From Actinophytocola sp963727495 (lineage in GTDB: Bacteria; Actinomycetota; Actinomycetes; Mycobacteriales; Pseudonocardiaceae): a DNA stretch of 64,000 bases. Where the stretch lies: contig CAVSGQ010000005.1 in the NCBI GenBank assembly GCA_963727495.1, forward strand, positions 248,001 to 312,000, written 5' to 3'. Each line of letters starts with the position of its first letter. The first letter of the stretch is position 1. This document shows positions 17,127 through 25,798 of the stretch, piece after piece. The position numbers were made by a program, and so were the translations under genes. The notes below the pieces were generated by a model, which saw only the letters and a program-made list of their open reading frames with translations, was not told where the DNA came from and did not search any database.

Positions 17127-17477
17127 CCGAACGCCACCCCACCCACCGCCGACCCGACCCCACATCACCGAGCCGACCCGCGACATCGGCGAGTCGACCC
17201 GTCGCGTCGGCGAGTCGACCCCTCACGTTGGCGTGTCGACCCGTGGCGTCGGCGAGTCGACCCCTCACGTTGGCGTGTCGACCCATCGCGTCGGCGAGTC
17301 GACCCGCTGCGCGGTGCCGGCAGCGCCGCCGGGTGCGCCGAGCCGGCGACGTGCGGAACCGGACCGACCGCGTGGGGGGTCGGTTCGCCTGCGTGAGGGG
17401 TCGGCTCGACCGCGCCAGAGGCCGACTCGCTTGCGTGGGGGGTCGGGTCGCCGACGTGGGGGGTTCGGGTGGGGCGG
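17127..17477. repeat. Inverted tandem-repeat island R2 (21-bp period)
   Basis: Lies between the convergent exporter and arylsulfotransferase genes. Left part: seven consecutive 21-base units, the clearest being GAGTCGACCCCTCACGTTGGC (present twice) alternating with GTG- or GAG-headed variants. Right part: about five units of opposite orientation containing GTGGGGGGTCGG, again spaced 21 bases. The island is related in period and core to R1. No credible gene lies in it. Confidence 0.85.
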
Positions 17478-18932
17478 CTACTTTTCGCTGGTGCGGGCGG
17501 GGGTCGCGCGGCCGAGGGTGTCGCCCTGCGCGTCCAGTGCCTCGACGGCCACGAAGTCCACCCGCTCGGGGATCTCGATCTTCGTCTCGTAGCCGGTCCG
17601 CGGGGCCTCCCGCGCGACCTCGAGGTGGTCGGCGTCCGCGCCGGTGAGCACCCGCCACCGGGTGACCTCCGTCGCGCCGTTCCAGCTCGCGTACACGGTC
17701 GTGCCGTCGGCGTCGGTGCGGCCGGCCACGGCGGGCGGCTCGGCGGGCCGGCCGGTCCACTCCGCGAGCAGCGCCCGGTAGGAGAACGTCTTGTCCGGCA
17801 GCCGGCCGTGCAGCAGCACCTCGCCGGTCGGCGCGAACGCGGTGAACGCGGGCCGGGAGCCCCAGCCGACGAAGCTGTCGCCGCTCGGGAGGAGCTGGTG
17901 GTTGCCCTGGCTGCCGTTGGTGAGCTCGTCGGGGCTGCCGAACGCGCTCACCAGTGTCGCCGTGCGGGCCTGCTCGTCCACGTCGAGCACCAGCGCGCGC
18001 GACGGCGGACCCTTGTCGTCCAAATTGGACGCATTGTCCATCAGGCTGATCCGCCCGCCGGGCCGCCACCGCGCGTCGTGCTGCCACGCGAAGCCGGCGC
18101 CCTCGCCGAACTCGAAGTCGCTGAGCTTGCCGCCCAGCCGCCACAGCACCTTGCCGGTCTTCCGGTCGATCTTGTAGATGGCCTTGGTGTGCCGCGCGGA
18201 GATCAGCAGGTTCCCGTCGGCGTCCTCGTCGACGGAGTTGATGTGGAAGTAGTCGTAGGGCTTGCCCGGCTCGTCTGGCTTCGGCTCGGCCGACTCGGAC
18301 ACCGCGACGTGGTCGATGCTGTGCCACTCGAACAACACCCGGCCGCTCGCGATGTCGACCTCCTGCACCACGCCCTCGCGGACCGTGTCGTCGCCGCGCA
18401 CGGTCGGGTAGCTCAGCACCAGCGCCGTGTTCCGTGGCGTGATCACCATGTCGTGCAGGTCGGCCGACAGCCCGTTGCCGGCCCGGACGGTCGCGATCTG
18501 CCGGTAGCTCTGGTCGAGCACCGCGTACTCGCCGTTGCCCCAGCCGCGCTCGGGGGACGAGCCGTGCCAGTAGGTCAGCACCGGCTTGCCGCGGTAGGTC
18601 TGCATCGCCAGGTCGTTCGGGAACGTGCCGTCGTCGTCGAACCGGATCATCCACACCGGCTGGCCGTCGGTGTCCACGATCATGCCGTATCCCTGCGTGT
18701 CACCCTTCTCCCGCTCGCCGAAGCGGGCCAGCAGGAACACGTACCCGGGGTCCGTCCCGGCCTTGGAGGTCCGGATGTCCACCACGGGCGGGTGCAGATC
18801 GGGCCGGCTCACGTAGTCCGCCGTGGCCACCGGCTTGTCGGAGTCTCTGTCCGCCGGCGGGTCGCTCTGCTCACATCCACTCAGGACGAGGGCCAGGGCA
18901 AGCACCATCGCGAGACGCCACATGCGAACCAT
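17478..18932 (-). CDS. Arylsulfotransferase-like (ASST) beta-propeller lipoprotein
   Basis: A 484-residue lipoprotein: signal MVRMWRLAMVLALALVLSGC with lipobox LSGC. The mature part is a beta-propeller of the arylsulfotransferase type, marked by four histidine-bearing motifs, LHDMVITP, DYFHINSVD, WQHDARW and GNHQLLPSG, which line the central channel and include the catalytic His in characterised ASST proteins. The C-terminal 90 residues form a small beta domain (VYASWNGATEVTRWRVLTG). Members transfer sulfuryl groups between phenols, or serve other periplasmic roles; the substrate here is unknown. The alternative start at 18923 would shorten the signal slightly. Expressed alone. Confidence 0.82.
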   Translation of the reverse strand: MVRMWRLAMVLALALVLSGCEQSDPPADRDSDKPVATADYVSRPDLHPPVVDIRTSKAGTDPGYVFLLARFGEREKGDTQGYGMIVDTDGQPVWMIRFDDDGTFPNDLAMQTYRGKPVLTYWHGSSPERGWGNGEYAVLDQSYRQIATVRAGNGLSADLHDMVITPRNTALVLSYPTVRGDDTVREGVVQEVDIASGRVLFEWHSIDHVAVSESAEPKPDEPGKPYDYFHINSVDEDADGNLLISARHTKAIYKIDRKTGKVLWRLGGKLSDFEFGEGAGFAWQHDARWRPGGRISLMDNASNLDDKGPPSRALVLDVDEQARTATLVSAFGSPDELTNGSQGNHQLLPSGDSFVGWGSRPAFTAFAPTGEVLLHGRLPDKTFSYRALLAEWTGRPAEPPAVAGRTDADGTTVYASWNGATEVTRWRVLTGADADHLEVAREAPRTGYETKIEIPERVDFVAVEALDAQGDTLGRATPARTSEK

Positions 18933-18991
18933 CACACCACGAATCCGGGGCCCGTTGGTAACAGTCCTCAGTGGATGGTTGGATCCGCTGG

Positions 18992-19095
18992 TCAGCCGAG
19001 CCCGAGCCGGCGACCCGCCACGACGGCCGCGCGGCGGTCGTTCACGCTGAGCTTGGCATGGGTGGCCCGCACGTGCGTCTTGACCGTGTTCACCG
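18992..19095 (-). pseudogene. Remnant of a LuxR-type helix-turn-helix domain
   Basis: The minus strand encodes NTVKTHVRATHAKLSVNDRR and ends GLG-stop, the C-terminal recognition-helix half of a LuxR/GerE domain. Nothing in frame upstream continues the domain; the preceding DNA switches to other frames. It is a 3' fragment of a regulator gene lying between the lipoprotein and a frameshifted membrane protein, and cannot be functional alone. Confidence 0.6.
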
Positions 19096-19148
19096 GCCGC
19101 CGAGCAGTCATCCATCGCGGACACCGCGCGGCCGGTCCGCGCGCGAAC

Positions 19149-19450
19149 GTGTCGGGCACGACCGAAGCCGCCCGCCTGCTCGAGCAGCAGCCGCGGTACC
19201 GACGCTGGTTCTGGGTTGTCTACCTCGTGCACGGGCACCGGCGGGGCGCTGGGCGGCGCCGGGCTCGGGTTCGCGGCGAGTATGCGGCGTGGCGGTCGGG
19301 CTCGCCGTGCTGGTGTTCGTGTTCCTCGACCGGCCCAGCGGTCTCGCCGTGCTGCTGATCGCGCTGCTGCTGCTGCTGGTGGTCTGCCTCGCGGCGATCC
19401 AGTTCCTGGACCAGCTCCCGGCGGCCGCCGGCCCGACGGACACCGGGTGA
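19149..19450 (+). pseudogene. Small membrane protein with two apparent +1 frameshifts
   Basis: Starting at GTG 19149 the product begins MSGTTEAARLLEQQPRYRRW and enters a hydrophobic helix (WFWVVYLV). One extra G near 19233 and one extra C near 19286 shift the frame twice; removing both gives a continuous small protein of about 99 residues with helices TGGALGGAGLGFAAS, VAVGLAVLVFVFLD and GLAVLLIALLLLLVVCLAAI, ending LPAAAGPTDTG-stop. Length 302 bases (3n+2) agrees with two insertions. No family recognised. Either two sequencing errors or a decaying gene. Confidence 0.45.
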
Positions 19451-19455
19451 CCGGC

Positions 19456-19965
19456 TCACGACGTCGGTGCCGTGGTTCCGGTCGCGGTGGGCTCGGTGGA
19501 GCTCACCGTCGGGCTCGCCGGGGAGCAGATCGCGGCCGCGTCGCCGAGCGAGTCGAGCAGGTCGCGGGCGGCGGTGCGCAGCCCGGCGCGGTCCAGCGGC
19601 TGCGCGCCGAGCGCGTCCCGCATCCGCTGCAGCGCCTGTCCCGCCGCGTCGAGGTTCGCGCCGACCTCGGGTCGGGCCGCGGCCCGCGCGGCGTCGAGGG
19701 CGTCGGACAGCTCACCCGCCGCCGTCCGCACCTGCTCGACGGTCGCGTCCCCGGTGACCAGCCGGCCGGCCGCGGTGACCAGCGCGCTGGCGGTGTCCGC
19801 GACGTCGGCGCACTCCTGGCGCACCGGCACGGTCGTGGTCTCGGTGGTCGTGGTTGTGGGGGTGGGCGGTTCGCTCGGCTGGTCGCCACCGGACGACGTG
19901 CAGCCGGCGAGGACCAGGGTCATGCCGCACACCAGGGCCAGATGTCGCACGCTCACGTGGTTCAT
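19456..19965 (-). CDS. Small helical lipoprotein of unknown function
   Basis: About 169 residues. The start MNHVSVRHLALVCGMTLVLAGC carries a classical lipobox (LAGC); a Thr/Pro-rich linker follows, then a helical domain of about 100 residues with two cysteines (C ADVAD and AICSP) and a Ser/Thr-rich tail. The pattern of repeated AAG/AAR helices suggests a four-helix bundle. I do not recognise a named family. It lies downstream of the cvn operon on the same strand, but a strong hairpin at 20034-20066 separates them, so it is probably a separate unit. Confidence 0.7.
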   Translation of the reverse strand: MNHVSVRHLALVCGMTLVLAGCTSSGGDQPSEPPTPTTTTTETTTVPVRQECADVADTASALVTAAGRLVTGDATVEQVRTAAGELSDALDAARAAARPEVGANLDAAGQALQRMRDALGAQPLDRAGLRTAARDLLDSLGDAAAICSPASPTVSSTEPTATGTTAPTS

Positions 19966-20033
19966 GGTCGGGGGGTACCCGCCCGCGGGGCCTCGCATGT
20001 TCCGGGTGAGGTTCGCGCCCCGGCAGGGAGGGT

Positions 20034-20066
20034 GCCCGGGCGGTTGCTGGGTCGGTCCGCCCGGGC
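20034..20066 (-). terminator. Hairpin terminator after cvnC
   Basis: Perfect 10-bp inverted repeat GCCCGGGCGG / CCGCCCGGGC with a 13-base loop, starting 2 bases beyond the cvnC stop codon. There is no T tract, as usual for high-GC actinomycetes. It marks the end of the cvnABC transcript. Confidence 0.65.
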
Positions 20067-20067
20067 G

Positions 20068-20565
20068 TCAGCCGCGGAGGTTGGCCAGGCCGCGGCGGAC
20101 GCGTTCGAGCAGCTCGATGTCCGGTCGGTCGTCGGTTCCGGTCGAGGTGCGGTGGACCTGCACGAGACCCATGCCGGCCATGTCGTCGAGGAGCACGCGG
20201 ACCACGCCGAGCGGCAGCGACAGCAGCGCGCCGACCTCCGCGACGGACTTGGAGTGCCGGCACAGCCGGGCCACCGACTGGTGCTCGCTGCGCAGCGCGT
20301 CGAGCAGCTCCTCGGCGCGTGCGGTGGTGGACACCAGGGTCTCGATCTCCAGCTGGTGGTTCGCCCGCGTCCGGCCACCGGTCCAGGCGTAGGCGCGCAC
20401 GCTCGAGGAGAGCTCCTCGATCTGCTCGGCCGGCGCCGGCGCCGGGTGCGGCGCGGGCGCCTGCGGTGCGGGCTCGGGTGCCGCGTCCCGACGGTGGCCG
20501 CCCGACCGGGCGATCCCGTTGAGGACGTCGGCGAAGGTCAACTCCGGCCCTTCCTCGTCGGTCAT
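20068..20565 (-). CDS. cvnC: Conservon protein CvnC (DUF742)
   Basis: About 165 residues. The N-terminal third is Pro/Ala-rich; the C-terminal 110 residues are the DUF742 winged-helix-like domain (SVAEVGALLSLPLGVVRVLLDDMAGMGLVQVHR). In conservons this protein belongs to a membrane-associated complex with the CvnA kinase-like sensor, the CvnB roadblock protein and a CvnD GTPase. The ATG at 20565 gives MTDEEG; a GTG at 20580 is an alternative. Six or so bases separate it from cvnB, and a hairpin follows its stop, so the expected cvnD gene is missing from this operon. Confidence 0.88.
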   Translation of the reverse strand: MTDEEGPELTFADVLNGIARSGGHRRDAAPEPAPQAPAPHPAPAPAEQIEELSSSVRAYAWTGGRTRANHQLEIETLVSTTARAEELLDALRSEHQSVARLCRHSKSVAEVGALLSLPLGVVRVLLDDMAGMGLVQVHRTSTGTDDRPDIELLERVRRGLANLRG

Positions 20566-20586
20566 GGGCAGCTCACCCACCGAATG

Positions 20587-21000
20587 TCAGTTCGCGGTCA
20601 GCGCGGCACGCAGCTGCGGGGTCAGGATCTGCCCGACCTGGTCCACCAGCACGGCCATCTCATAGGCGACCTGCGAGATGTCGCAGTCGCGGCCGGCCAG
20701 CACCGCGAGGCACGAGCCGTCCTTGATCGACGTGAGCAGCAGCGCGCCGTGGTCCATCTCGACGATGGCCCGCACGACCTGCTCGGCGCCGAGGCACTTC
20801 GCCGCGCCCAGGTTCAGGCTGACGATCCCGGCGGAGATCGCGGACAGCTGCGCGGCCCGCTCGGTCGGCAGCCGGGCTGAGGAGGCGAGCAGCAGGCCGT
20901 CGACGGAGACCACGACCGCGTGCGCGACCCCGGGAACGCTCTCGGCGAAGTTGTTGACCAGCCAACCGAACTGTCCCATCTGCTGGGTGTCGACGGTCAT
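20587..21000 (-). CDS. cvnB: Conservon protein CvnB, roadblock/LC7 domain
   Basis: A 137-residue roadblock/LC7 protein: LVNNFAESVPGVAHAVVVSVDGLLLASS, then a central helix and HGALLLTSIKDGSCLAVLAG strands. Roadblock proteins of the CvnB/MglB type act as partners or GTPase-activating proteins for small Ras-like GTPases. Its ATG overlaps the cvnA stop by 4 bases, so synthesis is coupled to the sensor. The cognate GTPase (cvnD) is not seen next door. Confidence 0.9.
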   Translation of the reverse strand: MTVDTQQMGQFGWLVNNFAESVPGVAHAVVVSVDGLLLASSARLPTERAAQLSAISAGIVSLNLGAAKCLGAEQVVRAIVEMDHGALLLTSIKDGSCLAVLAGRDCDISQVAYEMAVLVDQVGQILTPQLRAALTAN

Positions 21001-23324
21001 GTGTCGCTGGCCCCCTTCCGGTTCTCGCTCGCTCGGACACCGGCCTGGAAGCCGCTCAGGAACCCGCGGGTGCGGTCGGCGTCCCTGGTCCGCGGCCTCG
21101 GCCGCTGCTCGTTCATCGGCGGAGCGAGCAGTTGACCCTTTGGCACCCGCTTGGGTAGGCCGTTCGGTCCAGCCTCGGGTGCCACGGGGGGAGTCGACGG
21201 GACGTACCCGGGCGTTTCGTCCGCGGCGGATTGACGTGACAACCAGCTGAACGGGCCCTCATCGGGCATCGGCGCGGCCGGCACCTGCGCGGTGAACAGG
21301 ATCGACGCGGGCGTGGTGGCCGGCGGGAAGTCCGACAGCGTCACGTGGATCCCGGCCGACTCCAGCCGCAGCGCGACCCCCGCCACCTCGATCGGCTCCG
21401 CGGGCGCGGCCGGCGCGGGCAGCGGGACCGGGGCGGCCGGCGCGGGCTCGGCGCCCGCCATGACCACGTTGGCCGGGACGAACACGGACGCGCGCAGGCC
21501 GTCGCCGTCCTCGCGGCGGGCCAGCCGCACCCGGATCCCGTGCCGGACGGTCAGCCGGCCGACCACGAACAGGCCCATCTGCCGCGACACCGGCACGTCG
21601 ACCCCGCCGCCGGCGGCGACGCGCTGGTTGGCCTCGCGCAGCTCGTCCCCGCCCATGCCGACGCCCTCGTCGAGGATGTCGATCAGCACCGCGCCGTCGT
21701 CGTCGAGCCTGCTGGAGATCACGACCTGGCTGTCCGGCGGGGAGAACCGCGTCGCGTTCTCGATCAGCTCGGAGATCGACCGGACGAGGTCTCCCGCGGC
21801 GTAGCCGACGATGCGGGCGCCCGGCGCGGAGCGCACGACCGCACGCTGGTAGTGCTCGACCTCCGAGACGGCCGCGCGCAGCACGTCGGGCACCGCCATG
21901 GGCTCGGTGGACCGGCGGGCCAGGCCCGAGCCGGACAGCACCATGAGGTTCTCGTTGTTGCGCCGCATCCGGGTGGCCAGGTGGTCGATCCGGAACAGGT
22001 TCGCCAGCTGGTCGGGGTTGTCCTCCTTCTGCTCGAGCTGCTCCATCAGCCGCAGCTGGCGTTCCACCAGGCCCTGGCTGCGGCGGGAGAGGTTCATGAA
22101 GATGTTGGCGAGGTTGCTGCGCAGGCTCGCCTCCTCCGCCGCCGAGCGCACCGCCTGCGCGTGCACGGCGTCGAACGCGCGGGCCAGCTGGCCGAACTCC
22201 TCGGTGGTGCGCAGCGGCACCGGGTCGATCGCGACCTTCGCCGCCTCGCCCGCGCGGATGCTCGCGACCGCCGCGGGCAGCCGGTTGTTGGCCACGTCCA
22301 GCGCGGTGCGGCGCAGCAGCCCGACCGAGCGCAGCAGGTAGCGGCTGAGCACGCCGCCGATGCCGGCGGCGAGCAGCACCATGGTCAGCAGCAGCACCGA
22401 GGCGCCGCCCGCGCGGTTGCCGAAGCTGTCGGCGAGCGCCGAGGAGTCGCCGCGCAGCCCGTCCGCGGCGTGCTCGGTCACGTCGGCCATCAGCGCCATG
22501 GAGGCGTTGAACGAGGTGTCCCACTGCTTCTGGGTGAACGGCGGCCTGGTGACCCCCGGGGTGCGGGCGGCGAGCACGAGCAGCTTGCGCCGGGCGACCT
22601 CGTTGCCGGTCACCGTCGTCTCGTAGCGGGTGAGCAGGTCCGGGTTGGCCACCGCGCGGAAGTCGCTGAGGCTGTCGCCGAGCCGCACGTCGGCCTCGCC
22701 GATCGTCGCTCGGTCGGAGTCGGTCAGCCTGCCCTTGCGCACGCCGACCAGCCCGGCTGCCTGCTGGATGCCGATCTGCTCGCGGGCCGTCTGCAGCACG
22801 TTGAGCGCGATGGACGCGCTGGTCAGGTTCTCGTCCGGGAAGCGGCCGACGAGCGCGCGGTCGAACTCCAGCACGGCGTTGGTGACCGCGTCGTAGGCGA
22901 TCAGGATGATGCCGCCGTCGGCCCCGGCGGCGACCCGGCCGCGCGCGTAGGGCAGCAGGGTTCGGGCGCCGGTCAGGTTGCGGAAGCGGCGGATGGCGTT
23001 CTCGCCGAGGTCCGGCGCGCGCCCGACGGCGGCGTCGGTGCGGGTGAGGGCCGCGTCGGAGACGTCGCCGAGCTTGGCGAGGTCGCGCCCGTGGCGCACC
23101 GCGGCGTTGCGCTCGTTCTGGATGGCGGTCAGCGCGTCGACCACCTGGACGCGGACGGCCGCGATGCGCTCGATGTCCGCATAGGAACCGGCCAGCCGGA
23201 CGTCGCCCTGCACCCGCAGCACGCCGAGCACCAGGGCGCCGAGAACCGGCACCACGAGCACGACGCCCAGCTTCACCTGCAGCGGCCAGTTACGCCACTG
23301 CGCGGCCGTCGACCACCACCTCAC
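20997..23324 (-). CDS. cvnA: Conservon sensor histidine-kinase-like protein CvnA with NIT domain
   Basis: About 775 residues. One membrane helix near residues 18-36 (LGVVLVVPVLGALVLGVL), an extracytoplasmic nitrate/nitrite-sensing-like (NIT) region marked by VVDALTAIQNERNAAVRHG, a second helix near 315-340, a HAMP-like segment, then an HATPase_c domain with N-box ISELIENATRFSPP and G1-box DILDEGVGMGG. The C-terminal 150 residues are Pro/Ala-rich and end in a basic patch. Start is the GTG at 23324, preceded by GGAGGAG at ideal spacing; an upstream frame (MACNCC...) is rejected. First gene of the cvnABC operon. Confidence 0.88.
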   Translation of the reverse strand: MRWWSTAAQWRNWPLQVKLGVVLVVPVLGALVLGVLRVQGDVRLAGSYADIERIAAVRVQVVDALTAIQNERNAAVRHGRDLAKLGDVSDAALTRTDAAVGRAPDLGENAIRRFRNLTGARTLLPYARGRVAAGADGGIILIAYDAVTNAVLEFDRALVGRFPDENLTSASIALNVLQTAREQIGIQQAAGLVGVRKGRLTDSDRATIGEADVRLGDSLSDFRAVANPDLLTRYETTVTGNEVARRKLLVLAARTPGVTRPPFTQKQWDTSFNASMALMADVTEHAADGLRGDSSALADSFGNRAGGASVLLLTMVLLAAGIGGVLSRYLLRSVGLLRRTALDVANNRLPAAVASIRAGEAAKVAIDPVPLRTTEEFGQLARAFDAVHAQAVRSAAEEASLRSNLANIFMNLSRRSQGLVERQLRLMEQLEQKEDNPDQLANLFRIDHLATRMRRNNENLMVLSGSGLARRSTEPMAVPDVLRAAVSEVEHYQRAVVRSAPGARIVGYAAGDLVRSISELIENATRFSPPDSQVVISSRLDDDGAVLIDILDEGVGMGGDELREANQRVAAGGGVDVPVSRQMGLFVVGRLTVRHGIRVRLARREDGDGLRASVFVPANVVMAGAEPAPAAPVPLPAPAAPAEPIEVAGVALRLESAGIHVTLSDFPPATTPASILFTAQVPAAPMPDEGPFSWLSRQSAADETPGYVPSTPPVAPEAGPNGLPKRVPKGQLLAPPMNEQRPRPRTRDADRTRGFLSGFQAGVRASENRKGASDT

Positions 23325-23503
23325 GGGATCTCCTCCCGGCACGCGTTTGCGGGCGCAACAATTGCAAGCCAACTTAGGGATCTATGCCTATCGCGTTCAA
23401 GAGTCGATTTCGCCACCGGACGAGTACGCTCCGTTGCCAGATGGCCGGAAAGGAAATTGCGCGATGTAGCGAGAGCCGGTTAGTTCTGCACGGACTCTGT
23501 TCC

Positions 23504-23531
23504 TTGACTCAGGCGCGCCGATGGTTACCCT
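23504..23531 (+). promoter_or_regulatory. Candidate promoter for the DUF485/symporter operon
   Basis: TTGACT at 23504-23509 and TACCCT at 23526-23531, separated by 16 bases, form a plausible -35/-10 pair about 65 bases ahead of the ATG at 23596. The surrounding DNA is lower in GC than the genes. Motif-based inference only. Confidence 0.4.
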
Positions 23532-23595
23532 TCGATGGTCGTGTGCGCCGCCGGTCGGCTCGGCGCCCCCGAAATGGTCGCGAAAGAGAGCTGCG

Positions 23596-23988
23596 ATGAC
23601 CACTACGTCGTCATTTACGCGCGCGCCGGAAAGGCAGTACGTCGACGACGCGCGCGGCCCGGACTTCGCTGCCATTCGCGCGGACGCCGACTTCGTCGAG
23701 GTGCGCCGGCGCTTGTCCCGGTTCGTCGTCCCGGCCTGCGCGCTGTTCCTCGTCTGGTACCTGACGTTCGTGCTGCTCGCCGCGTACGCGCCGGGCTTCA
23801 TGGGGCATCGCGTGTTCGGCAGTGTCACGGTTGGACTGCTACTGGGACTGTCCCAGTTCGTCAGTACCGTCGTGATCACGTTGTGGTACGCGAGTTTCAC
23901 GCGCAGACGCGTCGATCCGCAGGTCGAGGAGCTGCGCGCGCGGGTGGCGGAGCAGGTCGCCGAGCAGGTGGGCGAGCACCGTCCATGA
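23596..23988 (+). CDS. DUF485 membrane protein (symporter partner)
   Basis: A 130-residue DUF485 protein: FAAIRADADFVEVRRRLSRFVVP, then two membrane helices (PACALFLVWYLTFVLLAAYAPGF and VTVGLLLGLSQFVSTVVITLWYASF). DUF485 proteins are regularly encoded just ahead of ActP-type sodium/acetate symporters and are thought to assist them. The ATG at 23596 overlaps no gene; the stop overlaps the symporter start by 4 bases (ATGA). The C-terminal 25 residues form a short coiled coil (VEELRARVAEQVAEQV). Confidence 0.9.
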   Translation: MTTTSSFTRAPERQYVDDARGPDFAAIRADADFVEVRRRLSRFVVPACALFLVWYLTFVLLAAYAPGFMGHRVFGSVTVGLLLGLSQFVSTVVITLWYASFTRRRVDPQVEELRARVAEQVAEQVGEHRP

Positions 23989-25550
23989 CGAACCCGGTAC
24001 TGAACGTCAGCATCTTCCTGGTGATCGTCGCGAGCACGCTGTTCGTGGTGTATCGAGTCAGTAGCCGGAATACGACGACCGCTGACTACTATGCGGCCGG
24101 CGGACAGTTCAGCGGTGTGCAGAACGGAATCGCACTGTCCGGCGACTATTTGTCCGCGGCATCGTTTCTCGGCGTCGCCGGCGCGATCGCGGTGCAGGGT
24201 TACGACGGTTTCCTGTTCTCCATCGGATTCCTCGTCGCGTGGTTGATTCCGTTGTTGCTCATAGCGGAACGATTTAGGAACGTCGGCCGGTTCACGATGG
24301 GCGACGTGCTCAGTTTCCGGATGCGCCAGCGTCCGGTTCGGGCCGCGGCGGCGAACGCGACGCTGGTCATCTCCGCTTTCTACCTCCTCGCGCAGATGGC
24401 CGGGGCCGGCGTGCTGGTCGCGCTGTTGCTCGACGTGCGCTCCGCCGGCGGGCAGGCGCTCGTGATCGGCGCGGTCGGCGTGATCATGATCGTGTACGTG
24501 CTCGTGGGCGGCATGAAGGGCACCACCTGGGTGCAGATCATCAAGGCCAGCCTGCTGCTCGTGTGCGTGGTGATGCTGAGCGTGTTCATCCTCGGCAAGT
24601 TCGGCTTCGACCTGTCGAACCTGCTCGACCGCGCGGCGGCGAACAACGCGATGGGCGAGTCGATCCTGAGCCCGGGGGCGCAGTACGGGAAGTCGGGGAC
24701 CTCGAAGCTCGACTTCGTGTCGCTGGCGCTGGCGCTCGTGCTGGGCACCGGGGCGCTGCCGCACGTGCTGATGCGGTTCTACACGGTGCCCGACGCGTAC
24801 CAGGCGCGCCGCTCGGTCATCTCGGCGACGTGGGCGATGGTGCTGTTCTACCTGTCGACGTTGGTCATCGGCTACGGCGCGAGCGCCATCGTCGGCTCGA
24901 AGGCGATCGAGGCGGCGCCGGGCGCGGAGAACTCGGCGGTGCCGTTGCTGGCGTTCGCCGTGGGCGGCACGGTCCTGCTGGCGATCGTGGCGGCGGTGGC
25001 GTTCACCACGATCCTCGCCGTGGTGGCGGGGCTGACGCTGACCGCGTCGGCGTCGTTCGCACACGACGTGTACGCGAACGTGATGAAGCACGGCCGGCCG
25101 ACGCCGGGTGCCGAGCTGCGGGTGGCCCGGCTGACCGCGGTGGTGATCGGCTGCCTGGCGATCGGCGGGGGGATCCTGGCCATCGGGCAGAACGTGGCGT
25201 CGCTGGTGGCGCTCGCGTTCGCCGTGGCGGCCTCGGCGAACCTGCCGACGATCCTCTACACGCTGTTCTGGCGCCGGTTCAACACGACGGGGTCACTGTT
25301 CTCGATCTACGGCGGTCTCGTCTCGTGCCTGCTGTTGATCGTGTTCTCCCCGGTGTTCTCCGGTTCGGCCACGTCGATCATCAGGGGCGTCGACTTCCAC
25401 CTGTTCCCGCTCAGCAACCCCGGCATCGTGTCGATCCCGCTCTCGTTCCTCCTGGGCTTCCTCGGCACCGTCCTCGGCCGCGACGACAGCGACCGCGCCC
25501 GCTCCGACGAACTGGAGGTCCGCTCGGTGACCGGCATCGGCGCCAGGTGA
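23985..25550 (+). CDS. actP: Cation/acetate symporter, ActP-like (SSS family)
   Basis: A 521-residue sodium:solute symporter with about 13 membrane helices. Diagnostic segments include TTADYYAAGGQFSGVQNGIALSGDYLSAASFLG at residues 25-60 and the later GTGALPHVLMRFYTVPDAYQARRSV, both typical of ActP. It probably imports acetate or related short-chain monocarboxylates together with a cation. Coupled to DUF485 through a 4-base overlap. Downstream, 25551-25798 is a gene-free, lower-GC stretch ending in a hairpin shared with the convergent VOC gene. Confidence 0.88.
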   Translation: MTNPVLNVSIFLVIVASTLFVVYRVSSRNTTTADYYAAGGQFSGVQNGIALSGDYLSAASFLGVAGAIAVQGYDGFLFSIGFLVAWLIPLLLIAERFRNVGRFTMGDVLSFRMRQRPVRAAAANATLVISAFYLLAQMAGAGVLVALLLDVRSAGGQALVIGAVGVIMIVYVLVGGMKGTTWVQIIKASLLLVCVVMLSVFILGKFGFDLSNLLDRAAANNAMGESILSPGAQYGKSGTSKLDFVSLALALVLGTGALPHVLMRFYTVPDAYQARRSVISATWAMVLFYLSTLVIGYGASAIVGSKAIEAAPGAENSAVPLLAFAVGGTVLLAIVAAVAFTTILAVVAGLTLTASASFAHDVYANVMKHGRPTPGAELRVARLTAVVIGCLAIGGGILAIGQNVASLVALAFAVAASANLPTILYTLFWRRFNTTGSLFSIYGGLVSCLLLIVFSPVFSGSATSIIRGVDFHLFPLSNPGIVSIPLSFLLGFLGTVLGRDDSDRARSDELEVRSVTGIGAR

Positions 25551-25763
25551 GCCCGCCGGTGGCGCCGAGCCGGAAATCGTCCACAATGGAAGCCATCGGC
25601 CGATGGTTCGCGCCGCGAAGAATTGCATGTGCATCTTCCAGTGCATTTGACGCGTGTGCTTTACTTTTTGGGTCGCCTGTCGACGCCCGATGGCTGCCAC
25701 GGTGGTCCGACTACGGAACGTGACGGGCTTGATAGATCGAATTTATGACAGCGGGTAAATTTG

Positions 25764-25786
25764 CCGTCGAACCGCGGGTTCGACGG
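25764..25786. terminator. Perfect hairpin between convergent actP-like and VOC genes
   Basis: Ten-base arms CCGTCGAACC and GGTTCGACGG with a GCG loop, 12 bases beyond the VOC stop codon on the minus strand. Most likely a terminator for the VOC gene and possibly for both converging transcripts. Confidence 0.6.
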
Positions 25787-25798
25787 GAGGATTTCGCG

